The notes under the pieces are model-generated. The model was given only the letters and a program-made list of their open reading frames with translations, was not told where the DNA came from and searched no databases. From the NCBI RefSeq assembly GCF_018691265.1, contig NW_024881330.1, positions 13,660,386-13,724,385 of the forward strand: a stretch of 64,000 bases of DNA, in the 5' to 3' direction. This stretch comes from Tyto alba (Eukaryota > Chordata > Aves > Strigiformes > Tytonidae). Numbering within the stretch: the stretch's first letter is position 1; each line of letters starts with the position of its first letter. Both the position numbers and the translations under genes were made by a program. Below, piece by piece: positions 37,353 to 50,400 of this stretch.

Positions 37353-40292
37353 TGTAAAAGCCAAATAATTATTTCTGTTTGGTTCATGATAACTAAAGCC
37401 CAAGCAGTTTTGTCTGTAAATTGGGTTGAGGGCCAAAGATTTCAATTTTTTGAGCAGATGTAACCCAAATTTTTTTGTGCAAAACAACATAATCTTTCAC
37501 TGGACTATTTGTGAGAGTGCAGACATTTGGCTGTCCTAATAATGCAAGTTCTTATGCATCCCCTACAGAAATGGGTGGACATGATCATGCAAACAGATAA
37601 CCTAGCAACAACTATGAGTTCAGAGTTTGTCTGACACAAATAATTGCTAATCAGACAAATTTCTTTACTAAAATATTTGGTTTGGATGCCATAAAGACAA
37701 TAAAACATGGTGCAAAAATGCCCAGCTGTGTCTTTTACATTTTGGACATGTTGATATGGCTTTTGAATTTCAGTGGGCTGTAGGAAAGGAGAGCTTTACA
37801 TGCAGAGCTCTCAGATATGCAGCACAGGTCTGCCTAGGCCAGATAATACTAATCACATGTGAGGAAATTGAGGTTCTTTGCCCATTTAGAGATGATCCAT
37901 CATTTTCAGAATTAAGAATCTGAGCAGTTCTCACATGAAAGTTAAGGAAGGTAAGGAGAGTCAGCAAAATAGTGTGTGATTGTGAAGTAATGAAAAGTGC
38001 TGGGGTTCATTATTTAATTTCAAGAGGTCTAACTGCCTGCCTGGTAGGAAAATGTCTTTGGCATCCAAAGTGCTGAGACAGATTGCCAGGTCCAGGCTGA
38101 ACAATGCCATTCTCCCTCCATCATTCATGAAGAGCTCAGGTGCCTCGCGGTTAACTTGACCAGAGGCACGGGACGGGCACTTACTAATGTTAAGTGCAGG
38201 GCTGTGTGAGCTTGGGGATGGTGTTTGCAGATCTGAGTCAGTGTGGGAAGCGGGCTAGCTGTGCATTCCTCATGCAGAGACAGAGCTGATGAACCCTGAA
38301 ATTGCTGCTGTGGGTCTCTGCGTGTGCTCCAGTGCATCTGGAGGGTGGTGCAGGACCAGACACAGACACCCCAGCACCATCTGAATTAGGAAGGCAGAGC
38401 TTGCTGGGCTGAGGAGCAGGGACAGCCTCGGCTCGGGGAGGTGTACCTAACTTAGGTGTCAGGTGAATCTCTGCTCAGGCTGAAGGCTGTGTCCAAGGTC
38501 GAGATCACCCCCACGTACCTGAGGCAGTACCTCTGACTAGCTGCCCTAGAAGATTAAAAATCTTATTTCTACAAGTATAGACTGATTGTATCTCAGCACA
38601 CACATTGCAGAGGGTGTAGATCTTAGCCTTGTCCCCACTGCAGCTGTCCTGTCTGTGAAGGTACAAGTACCCCCTTTCCCCTTAGGAGGTTTCCAGCACT
38701 TTGTCACCGTCCTTCACCTGTGCTGCTCTGGGAGAGCAGAGCAGGTGACCTGCTCCAGGTGTGGAGGTGAAGACCAAAGTGCCTTTCTAGGGTCTGCTGC
38801 CTTGAGATCTCCTGCTTGACAGTGTGAGCTCCACTTTGACTCTTACAACCAGACTAATGCCCAAGAAATGTTGCTAGTACACAGTATCCTTGCTATCACT
38901 TAATAAATGTTGCAAGGATAAGCGCAGGGAATCTGCCTCCAAAAAACAGTGTGCTATGTGTTACACTTTGGGAAAGGGCAATGTTGAGATGAGACCAAAT
39001 CAAAAGATTGCTCATCACTGTTATCCACAGTGAAGAGCTTTTTGTTACTTCCTGATGCATGTTTTGCTGATGCTGTTTTAATGGATGTGATCAAACTCCA
39101 TTTGCCTGGGCTTGAAAAACGCACATCTGTGCTGCAGGTAATGGGGTTTAAATCTATAGACTGTGATGATCTCTGTATTAGAGAGCTGGGGAAGGATCTG
39201 GAAAGAGCTAGTGACCCATTTGCTAGCTTTTTAATCTCGATCATGACTAGCTGGCTATTAGGGGAAAAGGTTTTTAATTCAGGAAAAAAGTGTGTTATTC
39301 TTCATCATATCTAGACATGAAGGATCTTGAACAATGCTTAAATCTCCCAATACCTGTAAAAGGTAGTATTGCTCCCCTTTTTGGAGACAACTGAGATGTG
39401 TGAACTAATAAAATAATAGTGAACAGTGGTTACTAAAAGTAAGGAGAACCAGAGCCGCTGTCATTCAGGAGCTGTATGACTCTTGAGAGTTACAGCCCCC
39501 CAACACCTTCTCATCCGGAGGTTCACAGTCCACATCAGGGTGAGTCCTCCTAGCCCATTGCAATGTGCAAAACATGGATTCCTATAACCAGCTGCTGGAA
39601 GGACCAGAAATGTGCACCCACACTTGGTCCAGGTCAGGCCTTTCTGCGGGAGCCTGGGAACAGTGGAAGCCTCTTGCAAGATCTCAAGGACTTGTCTGGT
39701 CATGATTGCCTAAATTAGAGAGTGCAAACAGCTGTTAAACAACTGGTAGTGCAACTGGTTGCTTTAAAAAAAAACCACTTCCAGCAAAGGATCATCTTTT
39801 CTCTCCTACAGACATATTGCAAAGGGATGGCTTTTCCAGCCATTGTGTACTCCCGACCCTGAGGTTCCTGCCTCTTCTTTAGGGAAGGGGGAGAGCGTTT
39901 CCAGCTCCCTCCCTTTCTTGAGCAATGCCTGCTATTCCTTTGACAGCACACCCCTGTCCTTCAGCTGACTGGAAGCAGGGTCCCTGGCAGCAGGGAAAGA
40001 ATCAGAATGAGAGACAGGGGAGAGCTAAGACACTCGACGTGGAGGACTGCAGCTGCTTGCTTCCCAGGGCTGTGCTTTAACCATCAGATGACAACTCAAA
40101 ACAAAAGCTGAGGAGAGTTTGGAATGCTCAGTTGTTAGCTCTTTCCTTCTTGCACATAGAAAATGAAATGATGGTGGATCCAAATGACACTTCAGTCACG
40201 AGTACGTGAGGAAGGTTTTACACAAAAGCATCTCTAGGGAGCCACACAGTGGCACCATGCTTTGTATTTTTGATGAGTATTTTTGCCTGTTT

Positions 40293-40805
40293 AGAATCAT
40301 ATAATCATTTAGGTTGGAAAAGGCCTATAAGATCATCGAGTCCCACCATAAACTTAACACTGCCAAGTCCACCACTAAGGCACATCCCTAAGATCCACGT
40401 TTACATATCTTTTAAATACTTCCAGAGTCGGTGACTCCACCACTTCCCTGCGTAGCCTGTTCCAATGCTTGGTAACCCTATTGGTGAAGAATTTTTTCCT
40501 AATATCCAATCTAAACCTCCCCTGGCACAACCTGAGGCCATTTCCTCTTGTCCTATCACTTGTTACTTGGGAGAAGAGACCAATCCCCACCTCACTACAA
40601 CCGCTTTCCAGGTAGTGTAGAGAGAGATAAGGTGTCCCATGAGTCTCCTTTTCTCCAGACTAAACAACCCCAGTTCCCTCAGCCGCTCCTCATAAGCCTT
40701 GTGCTCTAGACCCTTCACCAGCTTTACTGCTCTTCTTTGGACACACTCCAGCATCTCAATGCCTTTCGTGTTGTGAGGGGCCCAAAACTGAATGTGGAAG
40801 CCGTG
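40293..40805 (-). mobile_element. CR1 LINE 3' portion with broken reverse-transcriptase C-terminus
   Basis: The element enters at its 3' end on the left with AGAATCATATAATCATTTAG, a decayed form of the CATAGAAT octamer tail, then GGTTGGAAAAGGCC. On the minus strand, 40754-40563 encodes [15 protein letters not shown] and later [12 protein letters not shown], and 40590-40375 encodes [27 protein letters not shown] and [20 protein letters not shown]. These are the C-terminal blocks of CR1 ORF2. The two frames are in different registers, so at least one frameshift separates them. The copy is 5'-truncated at about 40805. Confidence 0.92.
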
Positions 40806-42274
40806 CAGCTGACCATTTCACATTGTCTAATGAAGACGAGGTGGGAACCTGTGCTAGGGTCTGTGAATCATCAATGAACTCTACCAGAGGTACTGAAATG
40901 CATGTCACATGAATAGAGGGATGGTTGAGTACCTGAATGACAACTACATTTCACTGTCACATCAGTACTTCTAAATATAATTTTAAGTTCTGTCTACAAA
41001 AGGATGAGAGCATCTTAAGGGCTCAATCTGTAATATGACACACATTTTTTTCCACACCAGTAGTTATCAAATAACCAATTTGGGATCACAAATGGTATCC
41101 TAAATGACACCAAGATGTTGTGCTCACTGTTGTTCCAAAGGTGTCAAAAAGGACTTCTGTTCTGTCCTTTTTGTTTGATCAACTTTGGGTGGATTTGAAA
41201 GCCATTGTTCTTGCTCCATAATAAAGAGAGGGAAGGATGTGAGGGGAAACAAGAAGTCAGAGTTGTTCAGGAATTATTAAAGTGCCAAATGCCCAGTCCA
41301 TATTTGCCACATGTGATTGTAAATTTGTGGATTGCATCAAGGAGTGAGAAAGCTATATCACCCACAGAGGGAGACAGGAGATGATAGTCTTGAGCCCTCT
41401 GAATGTGCCTCTTTCTGTTTTCTGCAGGGAGTGTACCTACGCATTGCCCCATGGACTCTTCAAGGACCTTCTCTGTGCTCTTGAGGGCCTGATGGATCCC
41501 AGCACTCCTAAAGGAGAGCATCTTCTGTGGGTCTTTCCTGCCCTTTTCCATTCAAATTAAAGAGCTTTACACCATTCTCCAATTAGTCACATAGCAAGTG
41601 ACTAGGAATTTTTATGTCCTTGCAAAGGACACGAATCTCTGCTGGCCCATGCAAGGCAAAGGCAGGCTCTGATACAGGCTGTCCTGCCTGCTCTGCAGAG
41701 CCCTGTTTAATAACCAGGGGTTGTACATGGCTTTGGTTTGTAAAATATTCAATAAATCAGTATCTTCTGTTGCTGTCCTTGAATAGAGTGCTAATATGAG
41801 CAGTGTAACAACTACTGCACTTCATCCTGGAGGTGCCTTCATTTAGCAGTCTTGTAAACTCAGGGTGCATGATGCAAAATTTTGATTTGCTACTGTAGAG
41901 ACATTACACAAATTTAAATATTTTTTGCTATTGAGCAAAACATGCTATTTACCTCACAGATTAAGTGAAGACTTTGGAAAAACTACTCATGCAACAATGG
42001 CCTGGCTACTTAGCAATTTCCCTCCCTGTTCAGTTTCCCATGCTACTTCTCAGTGGTGCTCAAAATTTACTGATTTTGAACATTACTTAGTGTGCTGTTC
42101 TTGTTGCTAAAACTCTGGAGAATTATACCAGTACTTGACCCTTCTTTCCTTTCCTCTGTTCCTCCAGTAGATTTAATCCTAAAGGTTAATCCTAAGATTT
42201 TTTTCTTTCCTTCCTGACTGATGCTATAATCACCGGGATATCAAATCTGTTAGAACACTATGATGTATACACAG
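40806..42274. other. Unique non-coding sequence
   Basis: No exon is recognised. A minus-strand 94-residue frame at 41267-41551 is relatively clean of low-complexity sequence but resembles no family I know and has no supporting splice sites. Confidence 0.4.
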
Positions 42275-42375
42275 GAATATGTAAGTATTTCAGTTTTACA
42301 GGCATAGGCAAGTGAAGTGATTTCCACAGACAATGCAGCAGTAGCAGGGTAGGTAAGAAGTCCCGAGTTCTTGAA
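42275..42375 (+). repeat. Probable ancient MIR-type SINE relic
   Basis: CAGTTTTACAGGCATAGGCA, then AGTGAAGTGATTTCCACAGA, then GCAGCAGTAGCAGGGTAGGT and TCCCGAGTTCTTGAA follow the order of the MIR core and tail (TTTTACAGATGAGGAAACTG, AAGTGACTTGCCCAAGG, AGTGGCAGAGCTGGGA, TTCGAACCC). Divergence is high. Confidence 0.45.
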
Positions 42376-45300
42376 TTTTTACACTGTACTTAATCCTTCA
42401 AAAAACAAACCCACCCTTTTTAATCCAAACAAGAACACATTTTATAAGCAGGTGGCCACGAACCTCGTCTCTGGGTTGGAAACAAGCTGTGCCTATTCAT
42501 TTTGAGCTACAGTTTTATTATTGATTTGGGACTGATATTACTGACATTTGACATGACCACATAGCAATACAAGGTGCCAGGTCCTCTTCCAATTTGCTTT
42601 TGCTGACAGGTATTCTAACTTTACTCTGGTTAGCTCAGACCAAGCTTGTGGCAGTTTCCAGCTCTGTAGTCCTGTCAAGGAATTATAATATCGCTGCAAC
42701 AAACAGCTTTTCGCTGGCACTTAGCAGTGGAGCACATGCCAGAGAATCATGTGAATCATAAGGAAATGGTTCCCACTACCGAGTACATTAAGTTAAAGGA
42801 GAAAGCTATTTCCATAGTAACCACATATGGTAGGTCAGATGGTGACTTTCCAGATTTACCACCAGTGGTTTTGATCCTGAATTATTTATATAGTGAATTT
42901 AGCTTCTCCCGTCTTCTTGGCATGTTGCCTGTGAATCTCCATGTTAACATGTGGGAGAAAAGGGAATTTTTATGTGTAGTGCCAGAGAGGCTTGGACTTG
43001 ATATTTTTATTCATAGATGAAACATTGCTATTCTCATGGCAAGTATCAATACAAATAATAGTGGAAACACTTGGGCTCACTAATCTACTTTTTACTATGG
43101 ACGCTGCAGTATACACTAATTTAAACATGTTATAGGTGGAGCTGGTAACAATTACTATGCATGTATTGCCAAACATTTTTCCACTATAAGAACTGCTTTT
43201 CTCACCTGAAACTCCTTGAAGCTTAAAATGCTTCGGCTGAAAATCACCAGTTCTGCTGTTTCCTTGGATTGTGATTTTTGGAAGAAAATTTCAGCCAATT
43301 GCAGGCTGAATGTAGTGGTGAAGTATTTCTTTGTTCACATTAAAATTTTCTTAAAATTGTTTTGCTGAGAAACTTGACTATTAGTATTGGGAGCAAGCAC
43401 CTAAAATTGCCCAGTAAAGTCATCTTAACATCATGATTTGTCTTCATTTGTTCCAAAGAATTATAGCCAAATGTGGTGAAAGTATATTTTTAAAATTTCA
43501 TTATCTGCTGCTTTTCCAACCCTCTGAGCTTGTTAGGCCTCTGCAGAACCCAGCCTTTCAGCTTTGAATAACATCAGACCTGGAGGAATGTGGGACATGA
43601 TATTTTCTACCCTTGTGGACACCTTTTGTAGATCCTGGTGTAAAATATTTCTGAAACCCCTCTATTGTTGGTGATTATTTCTGAAACCTGCTGGCAGAGT
43701 AAGAGACAGCTGCATGGAAGAGAAGAGCTCCCTGCTAATGGGCAGATATGGTTGAAGTCCCTGTCCCAGCCTGGTAAGACATGTCTACAGCTCTCTGCTA
43801 TGGCATTTTGTTTTTTGCTGGCTGGGAGGTGGTGTTTCAGTCAGTAAGGGTTAGCTGTGAGCAGCTTCCTCGCAGGGCAAGCAACAGGGTGTTTAGCATG
43901 GCCTCAGACTCTTGGGCTGAGAGCCCCTTTGGTAGAATTTGACACTGTTAAACATGGGTTTCCTTCATACTTTGTCCTATCAGACATCACCCCTGTAACT
44001 CATTGCACAGCTCCAGCATGCCAGTTGGTTACTTTGACCAGGAGGTTTTTGCCAGGGCCACTCCCAGCCAGACTGCTCTCTCCTACACAGGGAGGAGAGG
44101 ACAAGTCATCCCCTGAAAGGAGCAGAGTCTGCTGAGCCTTACTGGATCACTCACCATCATGACCAAAAGCAGTGCAACCACCATGGAGATCCCACAGAGA
44201 CAGGCAGTAGCAGAAGTCGAGAGATGGACCAGTTTCTGCCAGACAGCAAAGTCTTGGGCTGGGAAACTCCTCTAAGGGAAGATACCCTGCAGTGAGGATG
44301 CAAAGTTGTCCCAGTCAGGTAGAGGTCTACCGTGTGAACCCGATGAATGTTGACTGTGGGAGGGACGTAAGTGAGAAGATGGTCACTGTGGAATCGATGT
44401 GTTGGGACTCAGCTGTGGAGAACTACCACTTGGACATACAGTTGCCAAAGTCAGAGAGAGCGGTATCACACAATTGTACCTTTCTCTTTAACTGAGGCTC
44501 ATAATAGTGTTTGAAACCAATCTCATGTGCTGTTACCAGTGAGGTTCATGTGCTGCCTTCCACCCCTTGACATAGAGCTGAAGGGATCATGGCCTCATGG
44601 CAAGCTTTTAGCCACAAGAATGAGCTTAAAAGCCAAATTCTTTGGGTGGGGAAACTGTACTCAAGGTACACTAGCTTCTCTATCCAGTAAAGTGATTGGC
44701 AACAGATTTGCTTATGCAAAGATATGGTGCCCATTCCCCTAACACTTGGCTTCTGTGTTTTGTTCTTGTCCTTTCTATGATTTCTCCTGTCTTCATGATC
44801 TCCTGTTGCTTTGTCACACCCTGAGTCAAGGCAGAGAGAGGTGTAAAAGGTCCAGTGAGGCTGCTGTGTATTACTGGGTTTGAGAGCTTAAACCCAACTG
44901 CGTGCTCAGCCATGCCTTCGTGCTCTCTCAGTGCAAGACACCTTCCCTTCTCCCTTGGGTCCCATGTGCAGGAAGACCTGGCTGCACAAGGGTGTTACTG
45001 GGGCGGGTGAAGGAAGCTGGGTGCTCTCTTCTAACCAGGTGTGGACTCTCCACATGCCATGGTATACATTTGTAATATTAAAGACACTTGATTATGCGGG
45101 TAAGGAAGCCCTTGGAACTGAGGCTCCTCTAAGTATTATGTTCTTAGGTCTTCACTTTTTACATTGTTCTGAACTCTCAAATATAATGGCTCAGGGAGTT
45201 GTCTGTCAGATCAGTGTCATGTTTTGGGTAATCATATGATTTTAAGACTGAACTTCACTTGCTAGAGTCTGGTGCATTAAATGCACTGAAAACAGGTGCT

Positions 45301-46716
45301 CAACTGCTCAGCAATGTCAGATGGATCTTTTCCAGTCCCCAAAACAGAAGGAGGGGGTTTAATTTAATTCATACTGGTATTTTTTATTCCATGGCAGAAA
45401 ACTTCTCTTTCAAGATCATGTTGTCAGCTCACATCACTGCTTCAGGATGACCTGTGTAGTGAGCTGCTGTCCTATCACCTCCCTTATTCTTTGCAAAGTT
45501 TCTGGTCTGTGGTTTCAGTCGCAGATGGAGATATAATATTTTTCTCTTTCTGCCTGGAGCCGAGTAGATTCTTATGTTGAAGCAAAATCCTTGAGATTTA
45601 CTCTTTCAGTGTGACACTCAACTGGTATTTGAACAACTTGAAACCATAAAGAATGCTCTTAGTGCCATATGCTTTCCTATTGATGGCCCAACACTTGCTC
45701 CACAGCCTTGCAAAGACACTGCTAACATTGCCCAGAAAAGTACAGAGCAGCTCATACAGTAGTTTGCAGTAATGTTACCAATTACTTCTTTTGACTCACA
45801 GATTGGTTGAGTTTTAGCCCTTGGAGAAACAACTTTTCACTGGGATCTCCTGCTCCACGTTGAATATTTTTTGAAAGGTTTGGCAGAGACTGCTCAGTTG
45901 TACATGAGATGAGAGAACAGTCCCTTGCTCAGCCCTTGCTTAAGACAGGAAATAACCCACACAGCCATCTGTTGAGGATGGTCAGCACCTTGCCCTGGAG
46001 AAAGGCTGACTACCTTCTTGGCCAGTTTGTCCATGTGCTGGGCTGACCGCTGTGGAAGCCTGCCCTACGTTGGGTCATAAAAATCTCAGTCTGGCAGTAG
46101 ACAAATCAGTGAATTTTCCATTTATTTCAGTGGGAGCAAAACCAGGCCTGTAATTCCGAACAACATCATGTGGTCATAAAATACAGAAGAATGAAGAAAT
46201 AACTAGCAAAAAAAAAAACCCACACAAACCACCCTTGTATCAAGCAGGTTTAACACTATTTTTTTTTTTTTTCCAAATGAATATAACCATTTTGCCACTC
46301 TGGCTGTGAAGTGTAAAGCATTATCTCCCTCCCTTTGCCCTACCCCACATCCTATTATTTCATCTCTAGAGAGCAGTGTGCCTTGATTTGAGGCACATAA
46401 GAATTGTTCCCCTGAGCTGCTGAATTGCTGATGAGAATGTGTCACTGAATTCTTCTGCATTTTAGATTCTTTCTTCAGTGACAGAGAGATAGAGGGATTG
46501 GGTGGCCATACTCCTGATGCAGGCACTTGAGGTTAGGTGGGATGAATGCAGACCAACAGTTGTCCTTCAGATATTGGCTCTGTTCCACAGTCTCAGATGT
46601 TGCATTGGTCTATTTGGCTAATTTCTCATATAGTCACTGCTCCTTTTTGAAATTTTCTTCACCAAAGCCAGGGCCCAGATGAGTTATTCAATGGGTAAGA
46701 TGAAAAAACATAATAA
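42376..46716. other. Unique non-coding sequence
   Basis: No exon or repeat family is recognised. An A run at about 46209-46218 and a T run at 46259-46272 are the only simple repeats of note. Frames at 42727-43020 (+), 43857-44135 (+) and 44931-45239 (+) have no recognisable domain. Confidence 0.4.
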
Positions 46717-47405
46717 TTTGGACTGGGAGAAACCTCTAGACTTCATGTGGCCCAACCTCTTGCTCAAAGCAGAATTGACTTTGAAATCAGAACATGTTGC
46801 TCAGGGCCTTCGATCAAGTCTTGGGTATCTCCAATGCTGGAGATTCCCTGCCCTCTCTGGGTACTTTCTCCACTGCTGAACTGTTCTCACAGTAAAATAT
46901 TTTTTCCTTGTGTCTTTTTAGTATTTCCCTTGCGCTGTCTTGTGTCTATTGCCTTGTGTCTCTCCACTGTCTACTTCTGAGAAGAGATGGACTCCGCTTT
47001 CTTTGTGTCCTGCCATTACATAGTTGTAGACAGCAGTAAGGTCTCCCCTGAGCCATTTCTTCTCCATCCATTTCTTCTGTTTCACTCAGCTTCCCCTCCT
47101 ACATCTTGTGCTCTATCCCCCAACCACCTTGGTGTCCCTCTGTGGGACTTAATCTGGTCTGTGAATCTCTGCATTGTGTTTGGAAGCCCAAAGCTGGCCA
47201 CAGTTTTCCATCTGTGGTTACACCAGTGCTGAAGAGAGGGGAAGGATCTCTCCCTTGTCCTGCTGGTTTCAGTCTTGCTACAGCTCAGTATGAAGCTGAG
47301 AGGGGTCTGCTGCTCACTTGGAATCATTTGGTGTCCACCAGGATCCCAGGTCCTTTTCTACAAAGCTGCTCCCAAGCTGGCTGCCTCCCAGTCTGATGGA
47401 GCATG
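46717..47405 (-). mobile_element. Degraded CR1 LINE 3' portion
   Basis: The left end reads TTGGACTGGGAGAAACCTCT, then CCAACCTCTTGCTCAAAGCA and a GCTCAGGGCCTTCGATCAAG block, the reverse of the CR1 3' end. It continues through CAGTAAAATATTTTTTCCTT and, at 47339-47395, CAGGATCCCAGGTCCTTTTC followed by GCTGCTCCCAAGCTGGCTGC, which corresponds to the LGILVDEKL region of the CR1 frame. All frames are broken. This copy appears much older than the one at 54.0 kb. Confidence 0.75.
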
Positions 47406-50400
47406 GGGCTACTCCATCCCAGCACACCTGAATAATGGAAAAGGTATGGAATATATTGGTATGTAAGTGACCAGAAGGCTGGGAGTAGTAATGTCCTTCA
47501 TAGCATGGGGGACTGATATTTGGCTTCTATCACCACAGCAGCTTAATCTGTATAAAGCTCCAGTGTGATCTGGTGTTAAATGGTGAAACAAAGGTGCAGA
47601 AACACAGCTGGTTGCAAATTGTGCGGTTCTGTAATGAAGCACGTTGCATGCAAGTTTTTCAGCAGTCTTCGGGCTCCTTCCTTTTTCCACTAGAGGGACC
47701 CAAATGCAAATAAAAGCTCTAATTTATCAGCTGGGGAGAAATGTGTGTGGGGTCAAGTATATTAGCACTGAATGAAAGGCAGTATTTTCTCTCTCTTATT
47801 ATTTGTATTAAGGACCTGATTCACCATTCATTGAGTTCGAGGTGGAAATACTCAGAGACTTCAAGCTAAGACCTGGGATCCTTATTTTAGAAGCAGTTTT
47901 CAAAGCTTGAATATCTCAAATATTAATAGCTAAAATAGTTGCAAGTCAAAGAGAAGCCTTGACCGTTAGCCAGAGCAAGTCCTTCTGTGGGCAGTGCGTA
48001 TTTCATTTCTATGTCCATTTTATCAGTGACCTCTCTGCTGTGGCTCCCTGACACTGCTCTTTCCTGCCAGATGACGGCAGAACATGGTTTCTGTTTCAGC
48101 TGACTGAGGGGAGGGAGGGGAAAAATAACTGCTCATTACTGAGTGTTTGAAATGTATTAGAAAGAAAAGCTCAGAGGGATGGGGATCTGGATCTTCTATC
48201 CCAGCCTCTTGGAAAGAAAGGCAAAGGAAAAAAAATCTGAAGGGAAAAAAGACAGTAGCTGATGTTTTTTGAGTTTCAACGTTGAAAAAGCATAGGATTA
48301 ACCCTTCCTTCCCCCACCTAAAGTTATCCACCACAAGATTCACTTAAAAAGGCTGCTTTAACTTCAAAACACTGCTGATTTTCTCAAAGTCAGCTGAATC
48401 AATGTCCTGCCTGAAAAATCAAATCCGAACTAGGTACTGGGGGAGGATGAGACAAAACCTTTATCGAAAAACCGAGTTTCTCCTTTTTTTCTCACTTGGG
48501 AAAAGAAATAGCTAAAACTATGAGTGTGTCTTAACCTTATGCACCCACTGGCTCTACCAAAACCAAGCCTTAAATGTTTTCTAACTACCGAAGTGTTTAA
48601 TAGAGGAACAAAGATTTACCAGTGCCTGAGCTGCAGAAAGCTGTGACCGTCTGTCCTGGTCCATCAGGATGGCTCAGGGTTTTCCCTTAGCACACAGTCT
48701 TACTGGGAAACAGACTTAGTTTCACTGGAGGAGGCTGGGACCAAAACACTTTGAGATGGCTGGGCTTAATGACCAGGCACCCAAGTGGGCAGGATGGGAG
48801 GGAAGCAGGCAGCTGGACTTTTAAGCACAGGCCTTTGGCACTGGTGGTTTGTTATGTCCCTCTTGATTTACATTTTCTGAATTGCCAGGCTCATAACTGT
48901 CCCTTTCTCACACTTCTGTCACTGGCAGGTTTCTTCCTGCGTTCCTTCAGAGAGAGCCTCACAACCCAGCCACTCACTTCTCTTCCACTCACCCCTTATC
49001 AAGGTTAAAAGGGGAAGTTGTCAAAAACTTCCAGAAATAGGTCCTCTGGGTTCTGTTTTTCTGGTCTGCCATGTTATTAAAACCAATCGTCCTTTCTGTT
49101 CATCTTGACAGGACAGAGAAATCAACTCAGATGGGAACTACAATTGAAGGGGAGGAGGGTGCTGGCCCTGGGAGTCAAGGGTACAGAGTTTGGAAAGGGG
49201 GGATATGGAGCGGGTCTCAAGCACATCTACCCTATGGCCAGGCATGGGTTCACCGTGCCCATTTTCACCTGCCATGTTGTCGTCATCCATGGACATACAC
49301 AGACTGAGGAGTGGTGGAGCCCTATGAGAGAAGTTAGAATGGGCAGTGCCTTCATGCAGCCCCTGCTCTTCTGTGCAGGCCAGACCCAGACCCCATCCCT
49401 GCATTGGGGAAATACTGGTGGGTTGTCTGATTTAGTAAGCTTTGGATTTAGAGGCAGACTCAACCAATAAAACAGGTATTTGGGGTTTAAGCAGTTTTCC
49501 TAAATTCCTGGAGCAAAGAAAGGTCTGATATTTTTACGCTGGTAAGATTGCTAGGGCTTTTGCCAATAGAAAAGTGCTGTAAAAATAACACCACCAGTTG
49601 ATGTGATTAAGCTGACAAAAATGCCAACTGGTAACCCAGCTTCTTTACCCAGACTCACTGCTCTTTCTTTTGTTTTCCTGCAGTCTTTGTATTTCTCTCC
49701 TGCCTTATCATTACCTGTCCCACACACTTCTCTCATAATCTGCTGCTGACAGTTTTCTATTAGGAATAATTTCCTGACCATCTTGTGTATAACTTAGACA
49801 TGCTGTAAGTTTGGAGATTTATATGGAGTCGTACAAACTGTGCTCTTGAGAGACTTGAAAGAAAAACATTGAAATGAACAATCTTGGCAGGAAAAGTACA
49901 GTTGGAGAGCTTTAAGGTCAATCCATAAGAGGTAGTTAAAGCTAATCAATGTGAATTGGTTAAGATGAAACGGGTCCCTAGCTTTGTCACTGCCTGGGAC
50001 TGAGTCATCAGTGACTGTAAGTGCTGTGATGTGGGCTTGGATGGATGCTCAACAAGAAAACCACCTGATTTACAGCATATTCCTGCTTGAAGCAACATCC
50101 AGAAGCCAGGTGGTCTTGGAGAATCCCAAGCAGCCAGGGCTTTGCAACAAAATGACAGAGCTAAAGTACCTTTGAGGGACCAGAGCAAATGCTCCTTTCA
50201 AGGCATGCCTGCCTTAAAACTGGCTCCCGCCTCTGTTAATTTTTCATTTTTTATTTCTGAACGTATGCTGGTTTGCAGAAGAAGATGCACTTAACAGTTA
50301 CAGATGTTTAGGCAGATTGATTCTTCACCAGTAAAAAAAGCAAGTCATTAGTGGGTTTGGACTGAACTCATAATCCTAACAACGCCCCCAGATCTGCAGA

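Larger units (their letters stand above)
30461..40292. other. Long unique stretch with simple repeats only
   Basis: Nearly 10 kb without a recognisable exon or interspersed repeat. The 30570-32700 part is strongly AT-rich. The largest frame is a minus-strand 140-residue one at 36925-37347 whose N-terminus is MFVCLFVCLFV, an artefact of the (AAAC)n tract. A hairpin at 31056-31087 and the (AAAC)n tract are listed separately. The 38120-38780 part is GC-richer, without an identifiable exon. Confidence 0.4.
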
